Part shown: positions 47,585-57,728 of the stretch, piece by piece | How the letters are laid out: the number at the start of each line of letters is the position of its first letter | Position numbering within the stretch: position 1 is the first letter of the stretch | DNA from: Schizochytrium sp. TIO01 | Lineage: Eukaryota; Sar; Bigyra; Thraustochytrida; Thraustochytriidae | NCBI GenBank assembly: GCA_004764695.1 | Contig: SMSO01000006.1 | Coordinates: 290,859 to 354,858 of the forward strand | Direction: 5' to 3' | Length of the DNA stretch: 64,000 nt | Position numbers and translations under genes: made by a program | Notes under the pieces: generated by a model | The model's input: the letters and a program-made list of their open reading frames with translations, nothing else | Databases searched by the model: none | What the model was told of the DNA's origin: nothing

Positions 47585-48992
47585 ATCATAATAACTATGA
47601 CATCGAACCTCCCGATTGTGTAGGTACGTACAGGCACTTGAGAATTCTTGTAGAGTGCATTCGGCATCTCTGAATACCTCTTATAATTTTTATAATAAGA
47701 AGATTATACGGAGTTTGATGAACTTCTAAACACTGCATTGGATCTCACCTTTTCTTTTTTCTTCTGCTCTTGAAAATGAGATGATAACAGTATGTACCTA
47801 TATCTACTTCACTCTCATGCTCTAGAGTCAGAGGCGACTACTATCAATCCTGTTACTTGGGTGCAAAAGTCAAGCCAAAACAATCAGATCACTCATTTGG
47901 CAGCACACAATAAACACACAAGAACCTAGATTCGCGAGTGTTATGCTTGGAGTACCCAAGTAACAGGATTCATAGGAGTAGCCTTTGACTAGTGCGAGTC
48001 GAGTTGATACCAGATTGTACAAACCATGGAGAGCTTTTGCATGAGGTTCTCAACTCTTGTAGCTGCTGAGTCTTTGTCACACGCACTTCCCCTTAAGTTT
48101 CCCAATATGATGAAATGGTTAGTGGACTCAAGAGGCCACCTGCAACTCATGCAATGATATTGATCTGGTCGGAGTGCGTGAGAGAGACTGTCCAAGATAG
48201 GCAGTCTCTTTTATAAACTTCTATGCCTCCTATTGAAATATCATACCAAATGATGACTCACTGACAAAATAAAATAGAATTAAAGGTGTGATCGATCATA
48301 CATCGCTTTAAAATTTTTTTAAAGCGTCTGTCCCAGTGTCTGCAGTCTAGCTAAAGAGCTGCATGAATTAGTTTCTTGTCAAAGGTTTTAAAATCTTGAC
48401 AATAAATAATAAGTTTCGTATCCGGGTCAGAACTTAAGTATTGCTGCAAGAACTCACCGCGAATAGGTACTTAATTGTTTTCCCCGCAGGAGTTTGCATC
48501 GTGAAACTCAATCAAAATATAGGAAAACACTCAAAGTCGCCTCGTACGTTACTCTTGTTATTAGGTAAAGTACCTACCTACCTAGTACACACCGCATTCT
48601 TCATTTCTAGGGGTACTACTATTTGAATTATGGGACTCGTTAATGTAGAAGCTCTAAAGGCTTGCGTCATCATGCTGCGGGGTTGGGGCCGAGTCCGACC
48701 AAGTCCGATCAAAAGATTTCAGATCTTCAATTTGAGAATCACAATGAATGTAAGAGTTTTGTTGTTAATAAGTTCTAGCAATGAAGTCTTCAACATCGCA
48801 CTTTTTTTCTGATGATAAACTGCTACGTTGGCTAGAACAGCTCACAAGTCCATTGATGGTTTTCTTATGCACAATGGTGGCGAGCTCTATTTTAAAAACC
48901 ACAGTCCAAATTAAGCTTGAGACAAAGTATGCTTTGCTTTCCTCAGCCAGAGAGGAATCTCAGATATTCTGCGTGCTCGGTTTATTTCTTCC

Positions 48993-48993
<1 letters not shown>

Positions 48994-49031
<38 letters not shown>

Positions 49032-49050
49032 AAATTAAATTAAATTAAAC
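48994..49050. repeat. Poly-T (34) plus (AAATT)n
   Basis: About 34 T in a row are followed by four to five copies of the pentamer AAATT, then more AT-rich sequence. Confidence 0.95.
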
Positions 49051-49630
49051 AACAAAACAATAAAATAATAATAAAGAGAAGATGAAGTCGCAGCAATCCA
49101 ATCAATACCAAGTGTTCGTTTCCAAATAAAAATCAGACCCACCAGAGATATGTCTTGCCAAAACAAGGTACTAGCAGGGGGTAAGTTGATTGGATGCGAA
49201 CTGATAGCGCTTGCGAAGGGGAGAAGTCTGACCCTCTAAGTCACTAATCTCGAGGCATTGGAATGCACCACCACTGCGTCTTTGGCATGCCTCAACTTAA
49301 ACGAAGCGCGCCATCCTTCAACCTACCTACCTTTTTATTCGTGCAGATAACGAGACCAACGTATAGATTAGCGCGATCCGGTGAACCCAGCTAGTCCTTC
49401 ATCGCAGGGCTGCAGCAGCAAACCTATGCAGCACATTGTAATGCGAGAAAACCGATTGTAATGCGCTCCTGCGGGCAAAGAAAGTAAAGTCTCCAATGTT
49501 TGCAAGCCATCGTCACAGGTCCATCCACGATAGTACCATCCTCCATACAACAGAAGAGGCCCATCAATCTCGCTAAAGGTGAAGATGGCAGTGGAGACAG
49601 CAACATAAAAGTCGCACGTCTTGCCTTGGA

Positions 49631-49714
49631 CTAAGCACCCAAGCACCCAAGCAAGCAAGCTAGCAACCAAGCTAGCAACCAAGCTAGCAAGCTAGCAAAG
49701 TAGCAAGCAACCAA
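49631..49714. repeat. AAGCACCC / AAGC / AAGCTAGCAACC compound repeat
   Basis: The short unit AAGC is mixed with CTAGCAACC units in tandem over about 80 bases. Confidence 0.85.
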
Positions 49715-50253
49715 GCGTCTTCGCTGATTCTTTGTTGTGCGGCACGAGCCTCGACGACGCAAGCGGCAACGTGTTCTTCGTTCCAACTCTGTCTTCCTGC
49801 AAGCCCATCTTCGAACACTAACTCCATTCTTCCTCCCGCCGTTTGCCGAGTTTCTCTACCTCTGCCACGGTCTGTCTGTGCCAACGCGAAAGGCGGCAGC
49901 TCGCTCGCGCCCTTCGGGTCCAGCGTGTCGAGTTCCCTCGACCGACGGAGGCCTTGGCCGTGCGCGAGCTGAGCTGAGAACCGGTTTGCGGCAGAGGACA
50001 ATCAATCAGGCAGGACAAGCAAGCCAAGGCACCTTGAAGACCGCATTACCTGGGCTCGTTTTTGCGCCCTTTTCTGCAGCAAAATAAGGTCCCACATTCC
50101 GGTACCTGGCTTCTTCCTGCTCCGCAGAACACGCCTGCTCATGATGCAATCGCTCGCCCAAGCTGGATCGATCCCGTCCAGTAAGTGCTTCAAAGCTCCT
50201 GCTGCTTGGATGGGTGCTCGGCCAATCAGCTGCTGCAGCGCTCCGCATCGCGT

Positions 50254-50271
50254 GATCGATCGATCGATCGA
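50254..50271. repeat. (GATC)n self-complementary repeat
   Basis: Four to five copies of the palindromic tetramer GATC/ATCG. Confidence 0.9.
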
Positions 50272-51079
50272 GGGAGTGCATGCGATGATGATACGTGCCG
50301 CAGCCAGCTAGCTTCAAGTTGAATGAATGAACTACTTACTTTGCATTCATTTCTGCCGCAGTTCTGAGCACATTCATTCTCCGTCGAGTCTTGTTTTAGG
50401 GCACGGCCGTGGAGATGCTGTCCTCGCTAGCGAGCCTCTAATCTCTCTGCTACCCCTTGGCGCCTCTCGCCTCGGGTTCTCTATTACCTACCCGGCGCAT
50501 GGCTTGTGATCGTCCTCATAGTGAGTGCGTGAGTGCGTGAGCTTGTTTATAATTAATTGTTATATTTACACGCAGATACGTGCAAACTTTCCTCATGACA
50601 GCTCATTGAGCCTGCAGAGCATGGCATCCATTGCATTGCATCGGAGTCTCGTGCTGTGCGTGCTGACCGTGAATCAAGACGTCGATCGATACATCGTTGT
50701 CTTCACACGCTTTCTAACTAGCTAGCTAGCTATAGCTTCCAGGTACTAGTCTAGTACCCCCTAGTAGTTGCTTATAGCTACGTAGCCACTACGCACCTAC
50801 TAACTACCTATAGCTAGCTAGTACCGATTAGCCGTGGGTAAGTAAGTAAGTAATAAGTAAGTAATAAGTAAGTAAGTAAGGGATTGAAAGGGCACGGAAA
50901 TAACAAATACAGACAGCATAGTATTGCATAATACAATCGTTCTTTGGATCATTGAAGCATTGTTTGATTCATTCTCGCATTCTCCTGCTCACGACTCGAC
51001 GTTGCGTGCTGCGTCGCGGGACCGCTGCTGCAAAACTCGCTCTCACAAAGGCAGCGCTCGCAGGTCACGTGCTTGCAGC

Positions 51080-52493
51080 ATGGCGCGCAACGTGCTGGCC
51101 TTCGTGGCCCTCTACTGCTACGTGCAGTTTGTGGTGTGGTAAGTACCCGAGGGACGACGACCGTCATCAATCAATCAAATCGAGCAATGAAATGGCCACG
51201 GCGCACCTATCTTTGGCAATCTCTCGCTTGCCCTAGCCAGCTTCTCTTGAGTCGAGCTTGTTGAGCTTTCGGTCCAGAGGGATGGGGTACAAGGGGATGG
51301 GCCTTTGCTGACTCCGGAAGCCCGTGACAACGACTGTCCTGTACGTTGCTACTCAGGAAAGTAGTGCCGGACAGCCTGTGCGCCAGTGTACCAAAAGGTC
51401 CATAGAAGTTCTACGAAAGAGAGATGGTGGCCATGAACTCGACCTGACTGAGATCATGCATGGTGAGAGATTGAATACCACCCATGACCCAGCTCTAGCA
51501 TTAAGAATAGACGAGTACCGTGATTGTAATTGATTGTGCATATTTTGCAAGGGCAAGATGACGATCATGAACGAACGATCTGATTGATTAGCTCGTCTTT
51601 GGTTTAGTACACGCAGAGCACCTTCGAGACAACGAAAGGAAAAAATGGAACAACTGACGAAATTGGAATATTGTGACAAACTTCATATTGCACGTACTAA
51701 TTGCAGCCCTTTTCACACTCTGATCGCAATTGTCTCCGGGACGGCGAATGCGTATGCGCTGACCAAGTCCATCTGTGATGCAATGGGCATCAAGTTCAAG
51801 CACACGCCCAACTCGCAAGCTTTGCATAAGAATGCAATGTACTTGTGCAACCACAGAAGTTGGGGTGACTTCTTCATGGACCAGACCATCTGCAACGGTG
51901 GAGCTTACCTTTCGCGGCTTCTGGTGATCCTCGGCTGCCCTATGTCGAGCTTGTATGCATATCTAACTCACGCAACATGGTTTTTCAACCGTAAGAAGGG
52001 TATTGACCGCGAAGCGCTTGGCAACTACATCCAGACCCAGTGGATGGCGCGTCCTAGCAAAGGACTGATTGTGTACCCTGAGGGTACACGTAACTTGGTC
52101 ATGGAGCCATTGCGCCTCAAAACCGGTGTTCTCAAGATGGCCTACGATTACCAGCGACCTGTACAAACTGTCGTAACCACCAACAAGGAGCTTGTGGCCA
52201 ATGAGAAGGACATGCAGATGCAGAGGAATGTTGAGTGCATCACTAGCATCTCTGTGGTCATCAAGCCCGAGGACTTCAAGACCTTCGAGGAATTCGTGGA
52301 GGCTGTGCGTGAGCAGTTCGTCGAGACTTGGAAGGATGCTTATGGATGTGACCCGAAGGAAGCCATCTCCTATCTGCCACCATTTGGGCTCAGTAAGCCA
52401 GAATTCGAGCCTGTGCCCTACTCCAGGAGAATTTGGTACGCTCGAATTATTGTTGTCCTCTTCTCGCTTATGCTGTATGCTTCGCGCAAATAA
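51080..52493 (+). CDS. PlsC-type lysophospholipid acyltransferase, two exons (51080-51138, 51707-52493)
   Basis: The predicted protein of 281 residues joins exon 51,080-51,138 (MARNVLAFVALYCYVQFVV) to exon 51,707-52,493. The split codon TG|C gives Cys20 and the frame then continues with PFHTLIAIVSG. It carries the acyltransferase motifs: HX4D as NHRSWGD (His69, Asp74), a FFNRKKGIDRE block (about 112-122) and EGTR as YPEGTRN (145-148). Hydrophobic stretches lie at the N-terminus (about 4-33) and near the C-terminus (YARIIVVLFSLMLYA). The family moves acyl groups from acyl-CoA to lysophosphatidate or other lysophospholipids at the endoplasmic reticulum; the exact substrate is not clear from sequence. 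The alternative start at 51,645 lies inside the intron and would give an N-terminus with no membrane span. An acceptor-like TTGCAG just before the first ATG leaves room for a further non-coding 5' exon. Confidence 0.87.
51139..51706 (+). other. Intron of the acyltransferase gene
   Basis: The donor GTAAGT follows ...GTGGTGTG at 51,138, and the acceptor ...TACTAATTGCAG ends at 51,706. The length is 568 bases. A TACTAAT branch-like motif lies very near the acceptor. Joining the exons preserves the frame exactly (two bases left in exon 1, one in exon 2) and supplies the N-terminal membrane span the family usually has. Confidence 0.78.
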
Positions 52494-53405
52494 TTTGGTC
52501 AGCAACCCACTCAAAGTGGTCAAAACTGCCCTCTTCCTGATATGACACCTGCCTGCATCAACTGATGATTGATTCAGGTATGCGCATGGACATTAATCCT
52601 ATGTCTGTCTTGACACAGACATTTACATGCGTGGTAAATAAGTCACCGCGCACAGGATACCTTTGATGACGATACCTAGCAATTCTTACATGACTTCTTG
52701 TCTATTTCCTCGCGGTTCTCCTTTTGATAATTTGTGTTTTGTTCAACCGGTGTGCTATGTCTCTCCCCCCTCACACCTCTCCTTATTGTTTTTCACTCCT
52801 TTCTAATCTCCTTCACTCAAGTAGTATAGCATTGGCCTGGCTTTCCTGGCACCTCAAAACTTCCGTAGTAGACTCCCAAACCTTTAGCTTTGCGAGGAAC
52901 TTGCAGAAGGCGAGTATCATCAATCAGGAGCTGATGAAAGACGCAGAACAACTTCGACAAGGGGTCTGTCTCCACAATTTAGATGATGCGAAAACAACAA
53001 CAACAAAAGATATTTTTATTCATATTTCTGTCTGCAAAAATAAATGTTCGCCATACCAATAACCAACTCTCCTTGCATTTGACACAAGTGAAAACAGTAA
53101 ATCTTCTTTTCTCTGAATACACTAGACGCAGATAATCACTTACCTTCAATATGAAGCGAAAAGTCTATAACAAGTTAATTGTTAGGGCTTGGAATTTAGT
53201 TGAGTTGCAGGGTGTACTGTAAGCATGAAGGCTGCTGACGAGTATATATATATGCTTGCTTGTAGTCGGAGAAAAAAATGAAAAAATAGTGCTTGAGTAT
53301 AAGAAGTGGTTCTACACAACACACAATCATCCATCTCATTCACTTCATTTCAACAAGAACCGCTGATGACTAGTTTAATGTTGTCACAGGCCGAATGAAT
53401 AATTC
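52494..53405. other. Intergenic between convergent genes
   Basis: This holds the 3' untranslated regions of the acyltransferase (+) and the CHAT gene (-). It has an AT-rich, pyrimidine-rich character and no gene. Confidence 0.6.
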
Positions 53406-56069
53406 TCAAAATGTAGTTCGTGTCTTTGGCGAAACACAGTCGTATCGGCCTGGGTTTCTTCCAGCAGCAGAAGATGCAAAGCGCGGCACACTAGAACCAA
53501 ATCCTGAAGGCACCTGATGCTGATGCTGATGCTGCTGCTGCTGCTGCTGTTGTTGTTGCTGTTGCTGCTGCTGCTGCTGCTGTTGGGATACCGCCGAAAT
53601 GTCAATAAAGCTCGGACCCGAGTGTGCAGGGGCGTTGGCCGTAAATACCCTCCGTGGCTTCGTAGGTGTTTGGGGTGCTTGTGATGAGGATGTTGGGCTT
53701 TGGCTATCCTTGTTTCCCTTTGCAGTCGATCTGCTCGACGCAGATGTTGAAGTTGCTATGGATGCCGCGGTGTCTGTTGATGCAGACGTAAACACTCGAT
53801 TGCGCGAAGCTCTCCGCGAATGTGCAATTCCGTCACCAGCAGCTTTCCACTTCGTCTCGTCTGAAGACTTCTCTGATTCCCGCACCCGCTCCCGCAACGC
53901 AGATTCCTGAGCAGCTTTGAATTGCTCCGTAGATGCCAACGTTGCTTCGGCACGCGCACGATGAGTAAAAGTTGGCTGAAGATAGCGCGATGATGTCTCT
54001 TTCTTTTCACGAGAAGAAGAGGAAAACTTCGGACCTGAAGATGACGTACTGTTTGTTCGTAATTTATTTGTGCTTGAAGTTGGAGCGCCTGCTTTACTTG
54101 ATTTAGAAGTTGTACGACGTGGCGCCACGCGTGAAGTGTTGATGCGAACACCGCTTGTTTCGCGACGGCGTGTTGCTCCTGTGGCACTTCGAGTGTTGGT
54201 TTCACTTGAGCGGTTGGGGGAAACGTTTTGGTCAGAAACCAGCCTCGTAGTCTTAGTTTTGGTGCGTGATGTGTCCTTCTTTTCGCGCTCTTGATATTTA
54301 TCTAGTGCATCTCGGAGATCTTGGATTTCGCGATCCTTGGTACTCAATAAACGCATACCTTCTTGAATCATGCGCCGTAGACTCTTGTTTTCAGAATCCA
54401 TATCATGATGGCGACGCACTGAGACAGAATTAAGTCGCATAGTTCCATTGGCTCGAAATAAGCAGACAGTGTCAACATGGTCAGGGTCTACCCCGTGGGG
54501 ATGAGTAGGATGCAACCCCGACCCAGGATGCGGGCGATGGTGCGATGCACCAGCAGCGCCGGCGCCGAAACGACTGGGATGGTGATTATAGTGAGTCATT
54601 GCCGAAGTATTTGGAGGCCCTGGTCGCTGATGAACTGCTTTGCGGCGATCGTTGACAGACATACGGTGTTTCCCTTCGAGATAAGCACGCTCAATACTCT
54701 TTCCGTAAGCTAGCGCTTCGTAAAATCCCTTGGAAAAGTGCAATGCGCTTGAGTCTGACATTTTGCCTTTGGCACAAATAGCCATTGGAATGCCGACTCC
54801 AAGCAGCTGCTCACAAGCAAGCTGGGAGTGGCAGGCATTCAGTAAAATACACCGCAAATCAAGAGCATAAGGTGACATCATCTCTGCAAATGCTTTGGTG
54901 CTTACAAAGTTCATCCCTGGTCGTCCACCCATTTCGAAGGCAAGGGATCCAACTCCGGCCTCGAGAATCTGTTTTTTTGTGAGAACTATATCTTTTGTAC
55001 AGTTAGGCCCACCGTCTGGAAGACGGAGAACCAGCGGGTCATGGTCGCTGCACACATCCATGGCTGTTGAATCAGGAGTGCTGGGCCTTGACGGTGGACC
55101 TGGACTTAGTGATGGGTCTGTAGGTCCGTCGGTGGCTTGTGTGAAAACGAGCAAGCGACGCTCATCTACACGCTCCTCAGCATCCGCTTGCAGTACAATT
55201 TTTGTTGTAGATCGCCGGATCATCCGAAAGTCTGGCGTGAGTGAGCGTGCTTTGCTAGTTTCCACAACCTCAGCTAAGCTACCTGTGGCTTCGTTCGCCT
55301 CACAACGTTTTGTCAATGTACGGCCACGCTCACCACTGGATGTAGTGCTTGGCGAGAGCTGTGGTACATCGCTACAGCTCCTGCTACGTTCGCGTGTTTC
55401 ATAGTTGGACATATCTAAGAATCCATCCTCTTTCTCATCCTCATCATATCTTTCTACAGAATCCTCACCGCGCGTAGGAACTGGTCTTGATGCTGCTGGT
55501 GGTGGCATTGCCTTCCGTTTGTCAGGTGTACCGGGAGGTCCAGGTCCACTGTTTCCTGTGTTATTGTTGCCGCTTCCTGCATTCCCAGGAGAATCTATTT
55601 CATCCATGAAGTTCATAGCTTGCACTTCGAGGTGTTTGCTTACCTGTGCTGCAAGTTCGTGGATACCAGAAACACTTGCACTACTGGACTGGAACCTGCG
55701 CGCAACATCGGGTCCATGTTGACGGTGAAGTTCCGAGAAGATAAGTCGTACCAGATGATTATCCACGTCACAGTGTCCACTAAAGTGAATCACATCGTAT
55801 GAGGAACCTTGCGATGATTTCCACAGCAGCCTTTGCGCCAAATCATCCACGGTTGCTGCAGGGAGCACATCCAGAGAGATATCCACGCGTCCAGAATGTT
55901 CTGCAAGTGATATTGATTGTCGAATTGCCCTCTCCTCTGCTTGAAGATGTAATCTTTGATGTGAACTTGGATCTGAAGAGACCATCAGCACCTCCCATTT
56001 CTTCGCAAGGTCGGCCTTATGTTCACCTCCACCAGACTCAAGTCGCACGGGTCCCTGGATTTGTACCAT
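53406..56069 (-). CDS. CHAT-domain (caspase-like) protein with long disordered regions
   Basis: The product has 887 residues and no intron. Residues 26-115 match the first half of a CHAT domain: a VLMVSSDP strand, the QAEERAIRQSIS helix, VLPAATVDDLAQRLL, and YDVIHFSGH with the catalytic-type His99. The second half follows at about 375-465: DLRCILLNACHS with Cys413, then AICAKGKMSDSSALHFSKGFYEALAYGKSIERAY. CHAT proteins are clan CD cysteine proteases related to caspases and separase. In this family His and Cys usually lie tens of residues apart (26 in human separase). Here about 314 residues lie between them, mostly Ser, Pro, Gly and charged, likely a loop insertion. His99 is followed by Cys where Gly is common. 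After 470 the chain is basic, Ser/Thr-rich and disordered, with one short coiled coil (about 557-597) and a polyglutamine tract near the end. No TPR or WD repeats are seen. Protease activity and substrate are inferred. Confidence 0.85.
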   Translation of the reverse strand: MVQIQGPVRLESGGGEHKADLAKKWEVLMVSSDPSSHQRLHLQAEERAIRQSISLAEHSGRVDISLDVLPAATVDDLAQRLLWKSSQGSSYDVIHFSGHCDVDNHLVRLIFSELHRQHGPDVARRFQSSSASVSGIHELAAQVSKHLEVQAMNFMDEIDSPGNAGSGNNNTGNSGPGPPGTPDKRKAMPPPAASRPVPTRGEDSVERYDEDEKEDGFLDMSNYETRERSRSCSDVPQLSPSTTSSGERGRTLTKRCEANEATGSLAEVVETSKARSLTPDFRMIRRSTTKIVLQADAEERVDERRLLVFTQATDGPTDPSLSPGPPSRPSTPDSTAMDVCSDHDPLVLRLPDGGPNCTKDIVLTKKQILEAGVGSLAFEMGGRPGMNFVSTKAFAEMMSPYALDLRCILLNACHSQLACEQLLGVGIPMAICAKGKMSDSSALHFSKGFYEALAYGKSIERAYLEGKHRMSVNDRRKAVHQRPGPPNTSAMTHYNHHPSRFGAGAAGASHHRPHPGSGLHPTHPHGVDPDHVDTVCLFRANGTMRLNSVSVRRHHDMDSENKSLRRMIQEGMRLLSTKDREIQDLRDALDKYQEREKKDTSRTKTKTTRLVSDQNVSPNRSSETNTRSATGATRRRETSGVRINTSRVAPRRTTSKSSKAGAPTSSTNKLRTNSTSSSGPKFSSSSREKKETSSRYLQPTFTHRARAEATLASTEQFKAAQESALRERVRESEKSSDETKWKAAGDGIAHSRRASRNRVFTSASTDTAASIATSTSASSRSTAKGNKDSQSPTSSSQAPQTPTKPRRVFTANAPAHSGPSFIDISAVSQQQQQQQQQQQQQQQQQQHQHQHQVPSGFGSSVPRFASSAAGRNPGRYDCVSPKTRTTF
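53517..53585. repeat. CAG/CAA repeat encoding polyglutamine in the CHAT protein
   Basis: On the minus strand about 18 Gln codons (CAG mixed with CAA) are followed by three His-Gln pairs. The mix of CAG and CAA suggests the tract is kept at the protein level, since pure CAG runs are less stable. Confidence 0.93.
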
Positions 56070-57728
56070 TCTCTTTTGTGTACAGTATAGCTTCGCAGAA
56101 ATTTATAGAGCTACAACGAGGCCTTTCTCTCCGTTTGAAAGCGGGTTCTGCGGAATTCTGCTTGAATTCTACGTAAATCTAGCTCGAAAATGCGCAAACT
56201 TGGACAGAGCTGGTGCCAAAGGCGTCAGTTGCACGCAATGATGGCCCAGCGATGGCCCCAACTCCGTTGCCTCCGCCGCTGGCTACGCCGGCGGTGGCGC
56301 CGAGGCGGCCGGGCTCGCGCTCCTGCGCTGCGCCGCAATTGCTGCGCCGGTACACCTACCCGGTATCAGGCGTAAACGGGATCTGCGGCCACTAAGTTTA
56401 CTTTCGCTCGCTCTTCGATTCTCGAAGTAAGTCTTCATTCATTCATTCATTTATTCACTCATTTATTCATTCGTTCGACGACTATAGCCCACTTATTAAT
56501 TCCTGAATCAATAGGTTATTCCCTCTCACCTACTGTGATTTACAATAGGCTTTTAAGTGAACAAGTAACCAAGAACTGCTTATTATGTCCCCATTGGCGG
56601 CCAAGTTTTGTTTCACTTCTGTCAGAATATGTGCAGTAAGTTATATAGGTTATAGAAGCTTGGGAATAATAGCACACTCCAGATTGGAAGACTGCGATGT
56701 GTAAATAAAGGAGTCGCGTGCGCACCATAAGCCTGGGCTGGTTGGCACAGCTATCGATCTGTATGGAGTAGTTGAGCAGACTAGATCATGGTAGAGTGAA
56801 ATAGGCGGCTAGTTGGGTTTCCCCGCGACGCGACTGCATAAAGCTCGGGTTCTTGGCCAGCCAATTGTCATCGAGTTACTCGATGGGCTTCCTAGTAGCA
56901 CCCTATATAATATTATACCTAGGGGTACAGGGGTCGCCGAGGACCTTGTCGTTGAAAACCATATACTAACTTAGTAAGGGCATCCAGGAATAGATGTTGA
57001 GCTGGGGCTGCAAGGGGAATCAAGCTAGCGCAGAATCTATTTGGTTTGAGAATGTAGCTCCAGGTTGCCGTTTTTATTGAAGTTTTTATATAGCTCTGGA
57101 CCTACTGATGTTGTTTGAGAAAGTCCTTAGGAGCCCGAAGCAAGGAGTTGAAGCTGAATACATTTTCCCCAAACTAGCAGGCCATACCACACCATTTGCC
57201 TTGCAGTCGTCTTTTCAGAGTGTCGTCGATTGTGCTAACAATGAAAAAGCTGAGTAAATAAGATATACGAAAATAGATCACCAATTTGAGAAGAAACTCC
57301 CTTGCTTTTGTTTAGATAGGACAAACATCGACGAGTGACCCTCCACTGCTCTTTGTTCTGCTACTGGTCGAAAAAACTTGAGAGTTCTGATTCTTCTCTG
57401 ACTTTAGGCACAGTTACGTACATGTGTCACCCATCCATTACTGTAAAGTAATCTCAAGCGTCTGGCGTGATCGTTGCATGTTGAGGTATTGTATTTCCTG
57501 GAAGAATGATGATAGCACAAACTAAGATGTTGGATGCCACTTGTGTGAAATACAACAGGTAGAAAACCTTTTTGAACTTAAATCCCTTAAGGCCAAAAGC
57601 CCTAAGGGGAAAATCTTTTGGAGTGAACTCGCGGATGTAGGACTGTGGTACTCTGCCCCTACTGGATGATAAAGAGGAAAAAGATCAGTTTTTTTATAAA
57701 GATTTTCTTTTTTTTGGTATTAGAAGAG
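56070..57728. other. Intergenic, no gene recognised
   Basis: This holds the promoter side of the CHAT gene and the 3' side of the CAF1 gene. A GC-rich stretch at 56,220-56,360 reads as Arg-rich frames without homology. An ATTC repeat lies at about 56,434-56,475. Confidence 0.6.

Larger units (their letters stand above)
47585..51079. other. Intergenic, no gene recognised
   Basis: This is the golgin 3' region and the upstream region of the acyltransferase. It holds a 34-base poly-T with AAATT repeats, AAGC/CTAGCAACC repeats (about 49,631-49,714), a GATC run (about 50,254-50,271), and CTAG, GTAC and AGTA words (50,715-50,880). Several 100-codon ORFs overlap on both strands at 49.4-50.3 kb without motifs; one of them (49,368-49,682, -) has a hydrophobic start that is encoded by the repeat itself. 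Confidence 0.55.

Noticed and set aside
53599-55722. Several plus-strand ORFs of about 100-170 codons
   Set aside because: They are antisense shadows of the CHAT gene, whose frame is supported by conserved motifs.
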